Shown here: positions 16,011 through 23,871 of the stretch, one piece after another
Layout of the letters: each line of letters starts with the position of its first letter
How positions within the stretch are numbered: position 1 is the first letter of the stretch
Source of the DNA: Terrabacter sp. Root85
GTDB lineage: Bacteria > Actinomycetota > Actinomycetes > Actinomycetales > Dermatophilaceae
Length of the DNA stretch: 64,000 bases
NCBI RefSeq assembly: GCF_001429185.1
Contig: NZ_LMIW01000013.1
Span: 248,202-312,201 of the forward strand
Direction of reading: 5' to 3'
Notes under the pieces: model-generated
What the model saw: the letters and a program-made list of their open reading frames with translations, nothing else
Database searches by the model: none
Told to the model about the DNA's origin: nothing
Position numbers and translations under genes: made by a program

Positions 16011-18347
16011 TCAGGAGGCCGCGTCGGCGAGGGTGATCGTCTGCCAGCCGTGCGGGAAGCCCTGCGTGTCGGCGGTGCGGGCGGCATTCGTGCTCTTCAT
16101 GGTGCGCAGCCTCCACGTGGCCGGGGCGCTCGTCGCGTCGCTGAGGTTGACGTTCATGGAGAAGACGGAGCCGCGGACCGGAGCCTTCCTGAGCTGGAGG
16201 GCCGACCACGGCACCCGGGCCTCGAGGTCGTAGCCAGTCAGCGTGTCGGCCCGCCCGACGGTGATCTCGGGGTGGCGTGTGCCGGTGGTGAAGGTGCCGC
16301 GGCCGGCCGGGTTGATCGAGGCGACGCCGGACGTCGGGGCGTCACGGGACAGTCCCACCATGACGTGGACGTCCTGGCCGCGTCGCGTCGTGGCCTTCGG
16401 GTCGAGGCTCCGGGCGTCCGGGCCGAACTCGAAGGAGAAGCCGTCGCCGTTGAACCAGGCACCGGGGGTGGCGAGGTTGACGCTGCGGATGTCCGGGTCG
16501 ACGACGTGCACGCGCAGGTAGAGCGCGCCGCTGTCCCAGACGACCTGCCAGTCGCCGCCGAACTCGGGCTGGGGCGTGCCCACCTGGGCGACGACGTGCG
16601 GGATCGGGGCCGTGGGCACGCCGTCCCAGTCGGCGAAGTCACCGTCGATAGCCGGTGTCGTCGTGGCGCACCCGGCGACGAACGTCGTCGCCGGGGCGTT
16701 CGCGGCCGCGGGCGCAGGGCCGCAGGCGCTCGTGACGGCGGCCGTGGCCCCCTTGAACCACTTCGGGACCTGGGTCGCGCCGAGCCAGAAGAGCCCGAAG
16801 AGGACGACGAGCCCGATGAGGCTGCGGACGAAGCCGTTGCCCCTGCGGCGGGGGTGCGGGTCGGGTGGTGGGGGCGCGTCGTCCCCCCGCCGGTCCGGCC
16901 GAGGGTCCGGCTGCGGCTCGGGACGGGCCACCGGTCGCGTGTCCGGCTGGGTGTCGGGCTGGGTGTCCGGCTGGGTGTCCGACTGGGTGTCCGGCTGCGG
17001 GAGCGGCTGGGTGAGCCTCACGGGGTCGCGACGAGGCAGCGGCGTCGGGCCGTCGTCGGCGGGCGCTCCCTCGGGCCGGACCCGCTCGAGCAGCTGGGTG
17101 ACGTCCTCGTAGTCGGGATGCTCGGCGGCGATCTGCTCGAGCAGCGGGAGGGCTGTCGCGGGGGCGCGGGCCAGCAACGCGCCCTTCGCGGCGTCGTAGA
17201 GGGACTCGAGCCGGCTGTCGGGCCGCTCGGTCGCGGCGGTGGCGCTCGTCGTGAACGAGAAGGGCTGGTCGGCGCCCGACCGCAGCAGCACGGCGGTGCC
17301 CCACTCCGAGGCCTCGTCGGAGACGGCCATCGCCTTGCGCACCTCGCAGATCGCGGCGTCGATGCCCAGTCCGCGGGTGAGGAAGTAGTAGAACTCGTGG
17401 CTGAAGACGAGGGCGGCCCGGTCGGAGATCTCGGTCTGCATCGCGACGACCGCCGGCAGACCCTGGCGCACGAGGGCCTGGCCGACGCCGGAGAACGCGT
17501 CGCGTCCCGACGTCCGTGCGCCCTCGCACGCGTTGAGGACGGCGAGCTGCATGGTCCGGGCGTCGTGGAGCAGCGTCCCGAGCCGCGCTCCGGAGACCCG
17601 GTGCGCCGTGCCGTCCTCGCGCTCGAGGACGAGGACGCCCTCCTGGGCCTGCTGGTCGAAGCCGCCGTGGCCGATGAAGTGGAAGACGTGGAAGTCGTCG
17701 AGCAGGGCGCGCTGGAGGCCGGTCAGGGTCGCGTCCTCGAGGACCGTCACGCTGAGGCGGCCGCTCTTGACGAGGTCGCCGGTCGTCGCCGTGAGCAGCT
17801 CTCGCTCGCGGTCCACGGCGAGCTCGGGCATGTCGCTCGGGCTCGAGATCATGACGAGGACGCGCAGGGGCGCATCGACGTGGACCACCGGTGGGCGCTC
17901 GAGCGAGTCGAGCAGACGGACGATCGGCGTCTCCTGCGAGAGCGTGAGGAAGCGACCGAGCCTCGAGTCGTAGAGGTACTCCCACGGCACCGGGTCGAGG
18001 TCCGGCACGGCGTCGAGCCGCAGCCGCAGCCGCAGGTCCCTGCCCTGGCCGGTGGCGGTCGTCAGGCTCTCGCGGAAGGCCCGCCCGACATCGCCCGACA
18101 GCAGTGCGTCGCCGAGCCGGCGGCCGTACTCCTTGACGTCGACGACGCGCGCCTCGGCGGGCACGAGTCGCCTCGAGGACACCCGCGGCGGTCCCACCGC
18201 GATCATGAACTGGGCGAGGTCCGTGGCGGCGAACGGGAGCGTGAAGGGGGCCGACGCCTCGCCCGCGGGCGAGGCGAGGACGTGAGCGGCATACCCCTGG
18301 CCCTCACGGGTGACGGCGACGTCGAAGTCGAGATAGTCACGGCTCAT
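16011..18347 (-). CDS. CHAT-domain protease with proline-rich linker, membrane helix and CBM9-like C-terminal domain
   Basis: 778 residues from ATG 18347. Residues about 1-150 form an N-terminal domain often found before CHAT; 160-370 are a CHAT caspase-like protease with catalytic His227 in FHFIGHGGF and Cys274 in LNACEGART. Residues 380-425 look helical and TPR-like, 430-500 are Pro/Asp/Gln-rich with tandem PDTQ units, and 507-526 form one membrane helix (LIGLVVLFGLFWLG). The C-terminal 210 residues match a CBM9-type fold (PAIDGDFADWDG, LYLRVHVVDPD, FNGDGFSFEFG, GYDLEARVPWSAL). With protease inside and CBM9 outside, it could be a sensor for cell-wall sugars or surface contact. It is first in an operon with the metacaspase gene. 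Confidence 0.88.
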   Translation of the reverse strand: MSRDYLDFDVAVTREGQGYAAHVLASPAGEASAPFTLPFAATDLAQFMIAVGPPRVSSRRLVPAEARVVDVKEYGRRLGDALLSGDVGRAFRESLTTATGQGRDLRLRLRLDAVPDLDPVPWEYLYDSRLGRFLTLSQETPIVRLLDSLERPPVVHVDAPLRVLVMISSPSDMPELAVDRERELLTATTGDLVKSGRLSVTVLEDATLTGLQRALLDDFHVFHFIGHGGFDQQAQEGVLVLEREDGTAHRVSGARLGTLLHDARTMQLAVLNACEGARTSGRDAFSGVGQALVRQGLPAVVAMQTEISDRAALVFSHEFYYFLTRGLGIDAAICEVRKAMAVSDEASEWGTAVLLRSGADQPFSFTTSATAATERPDSRLESLYDAAKGALLARAPATALPLLEQIAAEHPDYEDVTQLLERVRPEGAPADDGPTPLPRRDPVRLTQPLPQPDTQSDTQPDTQPDTQPDTRPVARPEPQPDPRPDRRGDDAPPPPDPHPRRRGNGFVRSLIGLVVLFGLFWLGATQVPKWFKGATAAVTSACGPAPAAANAPATTFVAGCATTTPAIDGDFADWDGVPTAPIPHVVAQVGTPQPEFGGDWQVVWDSGALYLRVHVVDPDIRSVNLATPGAWFNGDGFSFEFGPDARSLDPKATTRRGQDVHVMVGLSRDAPTSGVASINPAGRGTFTTGTRHPEITVGRADTLTGYDLEARVPWSALQLRKAPVRGSVFSMNVNLSDATSAPATWRLRTMKSTNAARTADTQGFPHGWQTITLADAAS
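16942..17001 (+). repeat. Imperfect 12-bp tandem repeats in the CHAT gene linker
   Basis: Units of the type GGCTGGGTGTCC or close variants recur about every 12 bp through this stretch. On the minus strand they encode the (Q)PDT repeats of the linker just before the membrane helix. Copy-number change would keep the frame and alter linker length. Confidence 0.75.
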
Positions 18348-18417
18348 GGCGATCCTCTGTTCGCAGGAGCGCGCCTGCACTCGACAGTACGCCGGGCGGG
18401 CGCTCCTGATACGTCGT

Positions 18418-18447
18418 TTCGACCCGGACGCGCCCCTTCGGTAGAAT
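18418..18447 (+). promoter_or_regulatory. Promoter of the guanidine exporter operon
   Basis: TTCGAC (18418-18423) and TAGAAT (18442-18447) are separated by 18 nt. The start would fall near 18454, upstream of the riboswitch aptamer, as needed for RNA-based control. Confidence 0.6.
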
Positions 18448-18470
18448 CGTCGGTGAGCGCGAGCCGCGCT

Positions 18471-18511
18471 CGCGGACGAGGGAGCCGTACCCGCACAGCG
18501 ACAAGACGGCC
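18471..18511 (+). ncRNA. Guanidine-III (ykkC-III) riboswitch
   Basis: The 41-nt stretch has the guanidine-III layout. GGACGAGG follows the 5' arm of P1, GCGG (18472-18475), which pairs with CCGC (18490-18493 region). GCCGT (18484-18488) pairs with ACGGC (18506-18510) to form the pseudoknot, and CCGTACCCG and GACAAGACGG are the conserved blocks. This agrees closely with my memory of the Thermobifida fusca aptamer, with compensatory changes in P1. It lies about 14 nt before the first SMR gene start, so guanidine binding probably frees the ribosome site. The covariation model Rfam ykkC-III would confirm it. Confidence 0.88.
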
Positions 18512-18524
18512 AGATCGGAACGCC

Positions 18525-18839
18525 GTGCACTGGCTCGTCCTCATCCTGTCCGGCGCGCTGGAGGCCGTCTGGGCCACCGCGCTCGCCGCGTCCGGCGGTT
18601 TCCGCCGTCCGCGGCCGACCGTCCTCTTCGCCGTCTCCCTCGTGCTCAGCATGGTCGGCCTCGCGTGGGCCATGACCGCCCTGCCCACCGGCACGGCGTA
18701 TGCCGTGTGGGTCGGGATCGGCGCCGTCGGCACCGTCCTGCTCGCGGTCGCTCGCGGCGAGGAGCGCCTCGGTGGCGCCCGGGCCGCCCTCCTGGTCGTG
18801 CTCGTCGCGTGCGTCGCCGGCCTCAAGGCGGTGGCGTGA
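18525..18839 (+). CDS. SMR family guanidine exporter subunit
   Basis: 104-residue small multidrug resistance protein with four hydrophobic helices. The first helix carries the essential Glu (ALEAVWATALAASGGF), followed by the SugE/Gdx-type LPTGTAYAVWVGIGAVGT. GTG 18525 is the first start after the riboswitch; the long open frame upstream is antisense to the CHAT gene. The stop overlaps the second SMR gene by one base. A paired SMR under a guanidine riboswitch is the known Gdx arrangement, so export of guanidinium in exchange for protons is the likely role. The two subunits probably form a heterodimer in the membrane. Confidence 0.9.
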   Translation: MHWLVLILSGALEAVWATALAASGGFRRPRPTVLFAVSLVLSMVGLAWAMTALPTGTAYAVWVGIGAVGTVLLAVARGEERLGGARAALLVVLVACVAGLKAVA

Positions 18840-19198
18840 TGCCGTGGGTCGTCCTGCTCGTCAGCGCCGTCCTCGAGGCGGTGTGGGCCTCGGCGCTCGC
18901 CGCGTCCGAGGGGCTCTCGCGCCCCGTCCCGGCGGTCGTCTTCCTCGTCGCGGGCGCGCTCAGCATGGTCGGGCTCGCGCACGCCGTGCGCACCATCCCC
19001 ATCGGGACGGCGTATGCCGTGTGGACGGGTCTCGGGGCCGCGCTCACCGTGACGTGGGCGATGACGACGGGCGGGGAGGCGTTCTCCGCCGTCAAGGTGG
19101 TCCTGCTCGTCGGGATCGTCGCCGCGGTCGTCGGACTCAAGCTCGTCGGGCACGAGGCGGCCGAGACCCCGGGCGGGGACGACGCTCCCGCGGCGTGA
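18839..19198 (+). CDS. SMR family guanidine exporter, second subunit
   Basis: 119 residues with four hydrophobic helices and the same hallmarks as the first subunit (VLEAVWASALAASEGL with the conserved Glu, and IPIGTAYAVWTGLGAALT), plus a short hydrophilic tail. ATG 18839 overlaps the previous stop by one base (TGATG), so translation is coupled. Divergent paired SMR proteins usually insert with opposite topology and work as a heterodimer. Controlled by the guanidine-III riboswitch upstream. Confidence 0.9.
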   Translation: MPWVVLLVSAVLEAVWASALAASEGLSRPVPAVVFLVAGALSMVGLAHAVRTIPIGTAYAVWTGLGAALTVTWAMTTGGEAFSAVKVVLLVGIVAAVVGLKLVGHEAAETPGGDDAPAA

Positions 19199-19316
19199 GA
19201 CGCATCGCGCCGTTCATCGGATATGCGGTGTTTCGGGGGTCGGTGTCGGCCCCGGCGGTGATGATGGGCGCGTCGCCCCGGCACCGGGCCGGGGCACGAC
19301 ACGAAGGAGCTCTCAC

Positions 19317-20555
19317 GTGCGCAGGACCACGACCAGGACGATCGCTCTCGTCACGTCGCTGGCCATCTCGGGGGCCACCGGGGCGGCGGTCGCCACGGCG
19401 GCTCCCGCTGCCCAGGCCCAGAGCCGGAGCGTCTCGGCGTCCGTCGCCGCCGACGGCCAGACCTACGACTACGTCTCGGGCACGACGACCGACCCGAGGG
19501 CGTCCGCGCTGCTCGCCGCGGCACGGGCGCACCTGCCTGCCGACTGGCGGGCCCGGGAGGTGAGCGCCCTCGAGAGGTTCGGTGTGGAGCCGTCCGCGGC
19601 CCAGGACGCCCTGGGGCGCGCCATCGACCCGACGCACTACCAGTGCGCGCCGACCCGGCTCGACGCGTACGTCGACGGGGTCGTGGCCCGCATCGACCCG
19701 TCGAGCCTGTTCGTGCTCTCACTGCTCGGCGGCTTCGACTTCCCGACCTACGACGCCCTGCTCTTCGGGTCGACGGGCGACCCGGCCTACGCCCTGACGA
19801 AGGACTCGCGCAACGAGCTGACGAGCTCGTTCCGGGCGGCCCAGAAGTTCTGGGACACCGACGGCACGGACATCCAGCTCATGGCGATGCACGGCGACGT
19901 CATGCGTGACCCCGCCCGGCTCGCCCGTCTGATCGGTGTGCTCTACGGCGTCTCCGACGCCCATGCGGCCGAGCTCGCGGCGATCGTCGTCGACGTCGTC
20001 ACGTCCGACCCCGGCCTCGACGGCGGGGCCAGCCCGATCTTCACCCTCAACGCGTTCGCCTTCAGCGGGGTGGGCGACCCCGACCCGGTCATCTCCTCGC
20101 TGCCGGACAAGCTGATCTTCGGTGACGGGATGCTCGACGCGCTCGGGGCCATCGGGGTCGGCGACGTCGGGCCGCGCGCCGTCCTCGGCCACGAGTACGG
20201 CCACCACGTGCAGTACGACAAGAACCTCTTCGCCTCGCCGCTGACGGGCCCGGAGGCGACCCGTCGCACCGAGCTGATGGCCGACGCCTTCGGGACGTAC
20301 TTCGTCACCCACAAGCGGGGCCTCGCCCTCAACACCAGGCGCGTCCTCGAGGCAGAGCAGTCCTTCTACCAGGTGGGTGACTGCGCGTTCACGAGCGCCG
20401 GCCACCACGGCACGCCCGACCAGCGGCTGCGCGCCTCGTCGTGGGGCGCGTCGGTCGCGGCCGACGCGCAGAAGCAGGGGCAGGTCCTCCCGTCGCTCAC
20501 CCTCGACTCCCGGTTCGAGGCGTTGCTGCCGCAGTTCGTCGCGCCCGACGCCTGA
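19317..20555 (+). CDS. Secreted neutral zinc metallopeptidase
   Basis: 412 residues. The N-terminus has a signal peptide (basic MRRTTTRT, hydrophobic IALVTSLAISGATGAAVATAAP, cleavage near AQA). The zinc site is LGHEYGHHVQYD (His292, Glu293, His296) and the third ligand is in the ELMADAFGTYF segment, 30 residues later, which is the pattern of YpfJ-like neutral zinc metallopeptidases (PF04228-like). Two Cys residues (YQCAP and VGDCAF) may form a disulfide. It starts with GTG 19317 with an AAGGAGC ribosome site 8 nt upstream. It is a single gene, probably acting outside the cell; the substrate is unknown. Confidence 0.83.
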   Translation: MRRTTTRTIALVTSLAISGATGAAVATAAPAAQAQSRSVSASVAADGQTYDYVSGTTTDPRASALLAAARAHLPADWRAREVSALERFGVEPSAAQDALGRAIDPTHYQCAPTRLDAYVDGVVARIDPSSLFVLSLLGGFDFPTYDALLFGSTGDPAYALTKDSRNELTSSFRAAQKFWDTDGTDIQLMAMHGDVMRDPARLARLIGVLYGVSDAHAAELAAIVVDVVTSDPGLDGGASPIFTLNAFAFSGVGDPDPVISSLPDKLIFGDGMLDALGAIGVGDVGPRAVLGHEYGHHVQYDKNLFASPLTGPEATRRTELMADAFGTYFVTHKRGLALNTRRVLEAEQSFYQVGDCAFTSAGHHGTPDQRLRASSWGASVAADAQKQGQVLPSLTLDSRFEALLPQFVAPDA

Positions 20556-20632
20556 GCCGCGGCCTCGGGGTGGTCCGCGTCCGGACGACGCGGACCACCC
20601 TGAATCCCGGCCGGCCGGGTCGCCCCGGGCGC

Positions 20633-20638
20633 TAGGGT
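20633..20638 (+). promoter_or_regulatory. -10 hexamer TAGGGT before the YgjV-like gene
   Basis: TAGGGT ends 7 nt before ATG 20646, consistent with a leaderless transcript. Confidence 0.45.
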
Positions 20639-20645
20639 CGCGCCC

Positions 20646-21257
20646 ATGGGTACCTGGTGGCTCGAGGCCGTCGGCTGGATCGGGTCGGCGATCCTCGTCT
20701 GGTCGCTGCTGCAGACGCAGCTGCGCCGGCTCAGGATCATCAACCTCGTCGGGTGCGTCGTCCTCATCGCCTACAACGCGGTCAACCACGTCTGGCCGAT
20801 GGTCGGGCTCAACGTCGTGCTCGCCGGCATCAACGTCTACTACCTCGCGCGCATGTCGCGTGAGAAGCACGACTCCGGCGTCTACGAGGTGCTCGAGGTC
20901 GCCGGAGACGACACCTACCTGCGGCACGTGCTGCGGGTGCACGAGGGTGACATCCGGCGCTACAACCCGGCGTTCGTGCACGACCCGTTCGCGGGGGACC
21001 CGTCCTACCTCGTGCTCCGCGGCGACGAGACGGTCGGGGTCGTCCTCATGCGCGACGCCGGCCAGCACACGGCGCAGCTGCTGCTCGACTGGGTGACGCC
21101 GCGCCACCGCGACGTCACGCCGGGGGAGTTCGTCTTCGGTCCCGAGGGGCCGTTCCGACGGCGCGGGTTCCGGCGGGTGCTGACACCGCCGGACATGGTC
21201 GAGCCGTACTACGAGAGCCTGGGCTTCCACCGCGACGGCGACGCCTACGTGCTCTGA
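20646..21257 (+). CDS. Membrane protein with YgjV-like N-terminus and GNAT-like C-terminus
   Basis: 203 residues. The first 75 hold three hydrophobic helices (WLEAVGWIGSAILVWSLL, IINLVGCVVLIAYNAVN, MVGLNVVLAGINVYYLA) in the YgjV/SWEET-like half-transporter style. Residues 80-203 are soluble and resemble an acetyltransferase-like fold (YLVLRGDETVGVVLM, LLLDWVTPRHRDVTPGEFVF, and the ending MVEPYYESLGFHRDGDAYVL, where YYESLGF is typical of GNAT C-termini). The clear acetyl-CoA loop is not obvious, so activity is uncertain. It is transcribed alone. Confidence 0.6.
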   Translation: MGTWWLEAVGWIGSAILVWSLLQTQLRRLRIINLVGCVVLIAYNAVNHVWPMVGLNVVLAGINVYYLARMSREKHDSGVYEVLEVAGDDTYLRHVLRVHEGDIRRYNPAFVHDPFAGDPSYLVLRGDETVGVVLMRDAGQHTAQLLLDWVTPRHRDVTPGEFVFGPEGPFRRRGFRRVLTPPDMVEPYYESLGFHRDGDAYVL

Positions 21258-21397
21258 CCGCTCGCGAGCCCCGCAGGCCGTGTGCGACGGTGACGTCCCG
21301 CACGCTCGCCGGCCGGCCGCTCGGGTCCGGCCTACGCTGGAAGCAGGGAGCTGCGCAGAGTTCCTGCGCGGCGGCCCGCGAAGGAGCGGTGACGACC

Positions 21398-21727
21398 ATG
21401 ACCGCGAACCAGCTTCCGGTCGAACCCCACCACGATGAGCCCGACCCGACGATCGACCGCGCTGTGACGGAGGTCGATCTGCGCGGCAGAGCGCTCGGCA
21501 GGCTCAAGAAGAAGGCCGACTTCCGCGTCCATCTGCTCATCTACGTGCTCGTCAACGGGATGCTCGTCCTGATCTGGGCCATGACCGGGGCAGGCTTCTT
21601 CTGGCCGGTCTTCCCGATCGCCGGCTGGGGCATCGGCGTCGTGGCGAACGCCGTGGACGCCTACGTCGTCCATGCGCCGACCGAGGAACAGATCGAGACC
21701 GAGATGGAGCGCCTGCGGCGACGGTGA
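21398..21727 (+). CDS. 2TM domain-containing protein
   Basis: 109 residues from ATG 21398; the frame is open upstream to 21290 and GTG 21389 is an alternative. The start is chosen because AAGGAG lies 11 nt before ATG 21398 but only 2 nt before GTG 21389. The protein has acidic N-terminal residues, a basic LGRLKKKADFRVHLLIYVLVNGMLVLIWAMTG helix, a second helix (FFWPVFPIAGWGIGVVANAVDAY) and a charged C-terminus, as in PF13239 2TM proteins. These pair with histidine kinases or stand alone. No function can be given. Confidence 0.7.
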   Translation: MTANQLPVEPHHDEPDPTIDRAVTEVDLRGRALGRLKKKADFRVHLLIYVLVNGMLVLIWAMTGAGFFWPVFPIAGWGIGVVANAVDAYVVHAPTEEQIETEMERLRRR

Positions 21728-21734
21728 CCGCAGG

Positions 21735-22631
21735 TCAGCGCTGCCGGGACACGTCGGGCACGGCGGCCGGGCCGCTCGCGTCGTCGCCCGGGTCCCGGCG
21801 GGCGGGGCCCGGGGGCTCGGCGCGACCGGCCAGGGCGATGCAGCCGCCGAGCGTGGCGACGAAGGCGAGCGCGGCGACGGGACCCTGCCCGGGCGCGACG
21901 CGGTCGCCGAGGAGGAGCACCCCCAGGAGGGCGGGGACGACCGTCTCGGTGGCGAACGTCAGGGCCGCGACGGTCGTGACCCGGCCGCGGGCCAGGGCCA
22001 GACCGTAGGCGACGGTCGCCAGCACGGCGTGGCCGACGAGGGCCCAGGCGACTCCGTCCGTGGCGAGCTGCCAGGCCGACGGGGGGACCTCGAGCAGTCG
22101 GGCCGCCACGCCGACGCCTCCGAAGCCGAGGCCCGCGCCGACGCTGAGGACGACGGCCCCCCGTCGTCGGTCGTGGTCGACGGTCCCGACGACCAGCAGC
22201 AGGGCGACGACCGCGGCTGCTGCGAGGAGCCACCAGGTCGCGCCGGGCCCGGGGCGCACGGCCGGTCCGGCTTCCGCGGTCAGGGCGAGCCCGGTGAGCC
22301 CGGCGACGACGACGAGCAGCGCGACGACCTCGGCCCTCCCGAGACGCACGCCGAGCACGACGACCGAGAGCACCGCGGTGACGGCGACCGACGAGGCGAC
22401 CGCGGACTCGACGAGGAAGAGCGGCAGCGTGCGCAAGGCGGCCACGGACGCGAGGAAACCGACGCCGTCGAGGGCGAGGCCCACGGCATACGGCCGGCCG
22501 GCCCGCACCCGCTCGCGCAGGGAGGTGCCGGGAGGCAGCGCGGAGACCCGGCGTACGCCCACGGCCTGGAGCACGGTGGCCGCGCCGTACGCGAGCGCTG
22601 CGAGGAGCGCACCGAGCAGTCCGGACGTCAC
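21735..22631 (-). CDS. EamA/DMT-type transporter
   Basis: 298 residues, with nine or ten hydrophobic segments and little else. The internal two-fold pattern (GLLGALLAALAYGAATVLQAVGV early and AVLATVAYGLALARGRVTTVAALTFATETVVPALLGVLLLGD later) is characteristic of the drug/metabolite transporter superfamily; the second half keeps the VPALLGVLLLGDRVAPG ending motif. It starts with GTG at the right end. Substrate unknown. It converges with the 2TM gene with a gap of 7 bp. Confidence 0.75.
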   Translation of the reverse strand: MTSGLLGALLAALAYGAATVLQAVGVRRVSALPPGTSLRERVRAGRPYAVGLALDGVGFLASVAALRTLPLFLVESAVASSVAVTAVLSVVVLGVRLGRAEVVALLVVVAGLTGLALTAEAGPAVRPGPGATWWLLAAAAVVALLLVVGTVDHDRRRGAVVLSVGAGLGFGGVGVAARLLEVPPSAWQLATDGVAWALVGHAVLATVAYGLALARGRVTTVAALTFATETVVPALLGVLLLGDRVAPGQGPVAALAFVATLGGCIALAGRAEPPGPARRDPGDDASGPAAVPDVSRQR

Positions 22632-22671
22632 GCGGTCATGGTGGCAACCGCGGCTGGGAGGTGGCTGCGGG

Positions 22672-23046
22672 TCAGTGGACCCGCTGGCACTTGCTCATGA
22701 AGCGGTCCGGGTCGACGACGGCACGGTGGAACTCGCCCTTGGCGATCTCCTCGCCGTCGGAGTCCTTGACGGTCACGTGGCAGACGAGGCGGCGTCCGTC
22801 GTTGATCGGCTCGGCGCACAGCACGGTGATCTCGGAGCCGACCGCGCTGCCCTTCACGTGCTCGAGCCTCACCATGGTGCCGACGGTCGTGTGGTCGGCG
22901 TCGATGTTCTGCTTGCAGACCTGGAACGCGGCGTTCTCGCACCACGTGATCAGGCGCGGGGTCGCGAGGACGTCGAGGTCACCGCTGCCGACCTGGGCGG
23001 ACGTGTCGTCGGCGGTCACCGTGTGCTGGAACTTGCGCATGGGCAT
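22672..23046 (-). CDS. Fluoroacetyl-CoA-thioesterase-like (FlK-type) hotdog protein
   Basis: 124 residues with a hotdog-fold pattern. Thr29 in LATPRLITWCENAA, Glu37 in WCENAA and His63 in RLEHVKGSAVG are spaced 8 and 26 residues apart, which equals the Thr42/Glu50/His76 triad of FlK, the fluoroacetyl-CoA thioesterase. GSAVGSEITV and the terminal KGEFHRAVVD match as well. Most bacterial relatives are general acyl-CoA thioesterases, not fluoroacetate resistance enzymes, so the substrate is open. A second ATG (residue 3) is possible as start. It is divergent from the lysoplasmalogenase gene by 110 bp. Confidence 0.75.
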   Translation of the reverse strand: MPMRKFQHTVTADDTSAQVGSGDLDVLATPRLITWCENAAFQVCKQNIDADHTTVGTMVRLEHVKGSAVGSEITVLCAEPINDGRRLVCHVTVKDSDGEEIAKGEFHRAVVDPDRFMSKCQRVH

Positions 23047-23156
23047 TGGACGAGTCTGGCAGAGAACTGGACGTACGCCGATTCGTCTCGACAGGTGGTG
23101 GACGTCCGCAGCGTGTCTGCGCGGCGAACCTGAGCCGCGGCTGGGAATGTGGGTCC

Positions 23157-23804
23157 GTGACCACCCATCTGTGGGTTACCAGCGTGGCGCTCGGGGTGAC
23201 GGCGCTCATCAACTGGGGCTCCGTCCTGCGCGGCGACCACCTCGTCGAGCGCATCACCAAGCCGCTCGTCGTGCTGCTCCTCATGGGGCTGGCGTGGTCG
23301 CTCTACTGGGAAGGACGGGTGCCGGGCTCACCGCCGCTGCTGACCGTCATCGTGGCGCTCGCGTTCTGCCTCATCGGCGACGTCGCGCTGCTGCACGCGA
23401 CGGAGACCCGCTTCCTCGTCGGCCTGGGGGCCTTCCTCGTGGCCCACCTGGCCTACGTCTGGGCGATCCTCGAGACGGTGCGGGCGGAGGGCTTCCCGTG
23501 GCCGGTCCTCGTGGCCGTGCCCTTCCTGGCGGTCCTCCACGCGAAGGCCGGGCGGGACATCGTGCGCCACTCCGGGCCGCAGAAGGGGCCGGTGTTCGTC
23601 TACCAGCTCGTCCTCTTCGTGCTCGTGCTCGTCGCGGCGGGGACGGGCGACTGGCTGCTGCTCCTGGGGTGTCTGGTCTTCGTCGTCTCCGACACCGTGC
23701 TCGGGCACGACCGCTTCGTCCACGAGCGCCGCTGGGCGCCGCTCACGGTCATCGTGACCTACCACGTGGCCCAGACCCTCATCGTCGTAGCCCTCTACCG
23801 CTGA
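23157..23804 (+). CDS. Lysoplasmalogenase (YhhN family)
   Basis: 215 residues with about eight hydrophobic helices, matching the YhhN/TMEM86 family of lysoplasmalogen-cleaving membrane hydrolases. Conserved points are the acidic LIGDVALL, FLVGLGAFLVAHLAYVWA, and the C-terminal FVVSDTVLGHDRF with the family SD motif. GTG 23157 is selected because the preceding 37 codons are hydrophilic and run across the divergent promoter region. Substrate specificity in bacteria is not established. Confidence 0.8.
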   Translation: MTTHLWVTSVALGVTALINWGSVLRGDHLVERITKPLVVLLLMGLAWSLYWEGRVPGSPPLLTVIVALAFCLIGDVALLHATETRFLVGLGAFLVAHLAYVWAILETVRAEGFPWPVLVAVPFLAVLHAKAGRDIVRHSGPQKGPVFVYQLVLFVLVLVAAGTGDWLLLLGCLVFVVSDTVLGHDRFVHERRWAPLTVIVTYHVAQTLIVVALYR

Positions 23805-23822
23805 ACCCCGCCCCCCACCCCA

Positions 23823-23857
23823 CTCGAGTGAGCGCGCAGTCCCAGTCGAGTGAGCGC
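23823..23857 (+). repeat. Left 35-bp inverted repeat of the DUF559 cassette
   Basis: Contains two copies of TCGAGTGAGCGC (23824-23835 and 23846-23857), start-to-start distance 22 bp. The same pair occurs inverted at 24884-24918; 31 of 35 positions agree, and all four differences fall in the 10-bp spacer. Confidence 0.9.
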
Positions 23858-23871
23858 TCGTCCACACCTCT

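Noticed and set aside
16639..17985. 448-codon minus-strand frame inside the CHAT gene
   Set aside because: Arg/Pro-rich frame alternative to the CHAT reading frame, which has the catalytic motifs and the membrane helix.
14053..18347. Gasdermin-type or nucleotide-second-messenger defence system around the CHAT/caspase pair
   Set aside because: No gasdermin-like small protein, cyclase or nuclease effector is adjacent; neighbours are a tRNA and a guanidine exporter. Kept only as a two-protease system.
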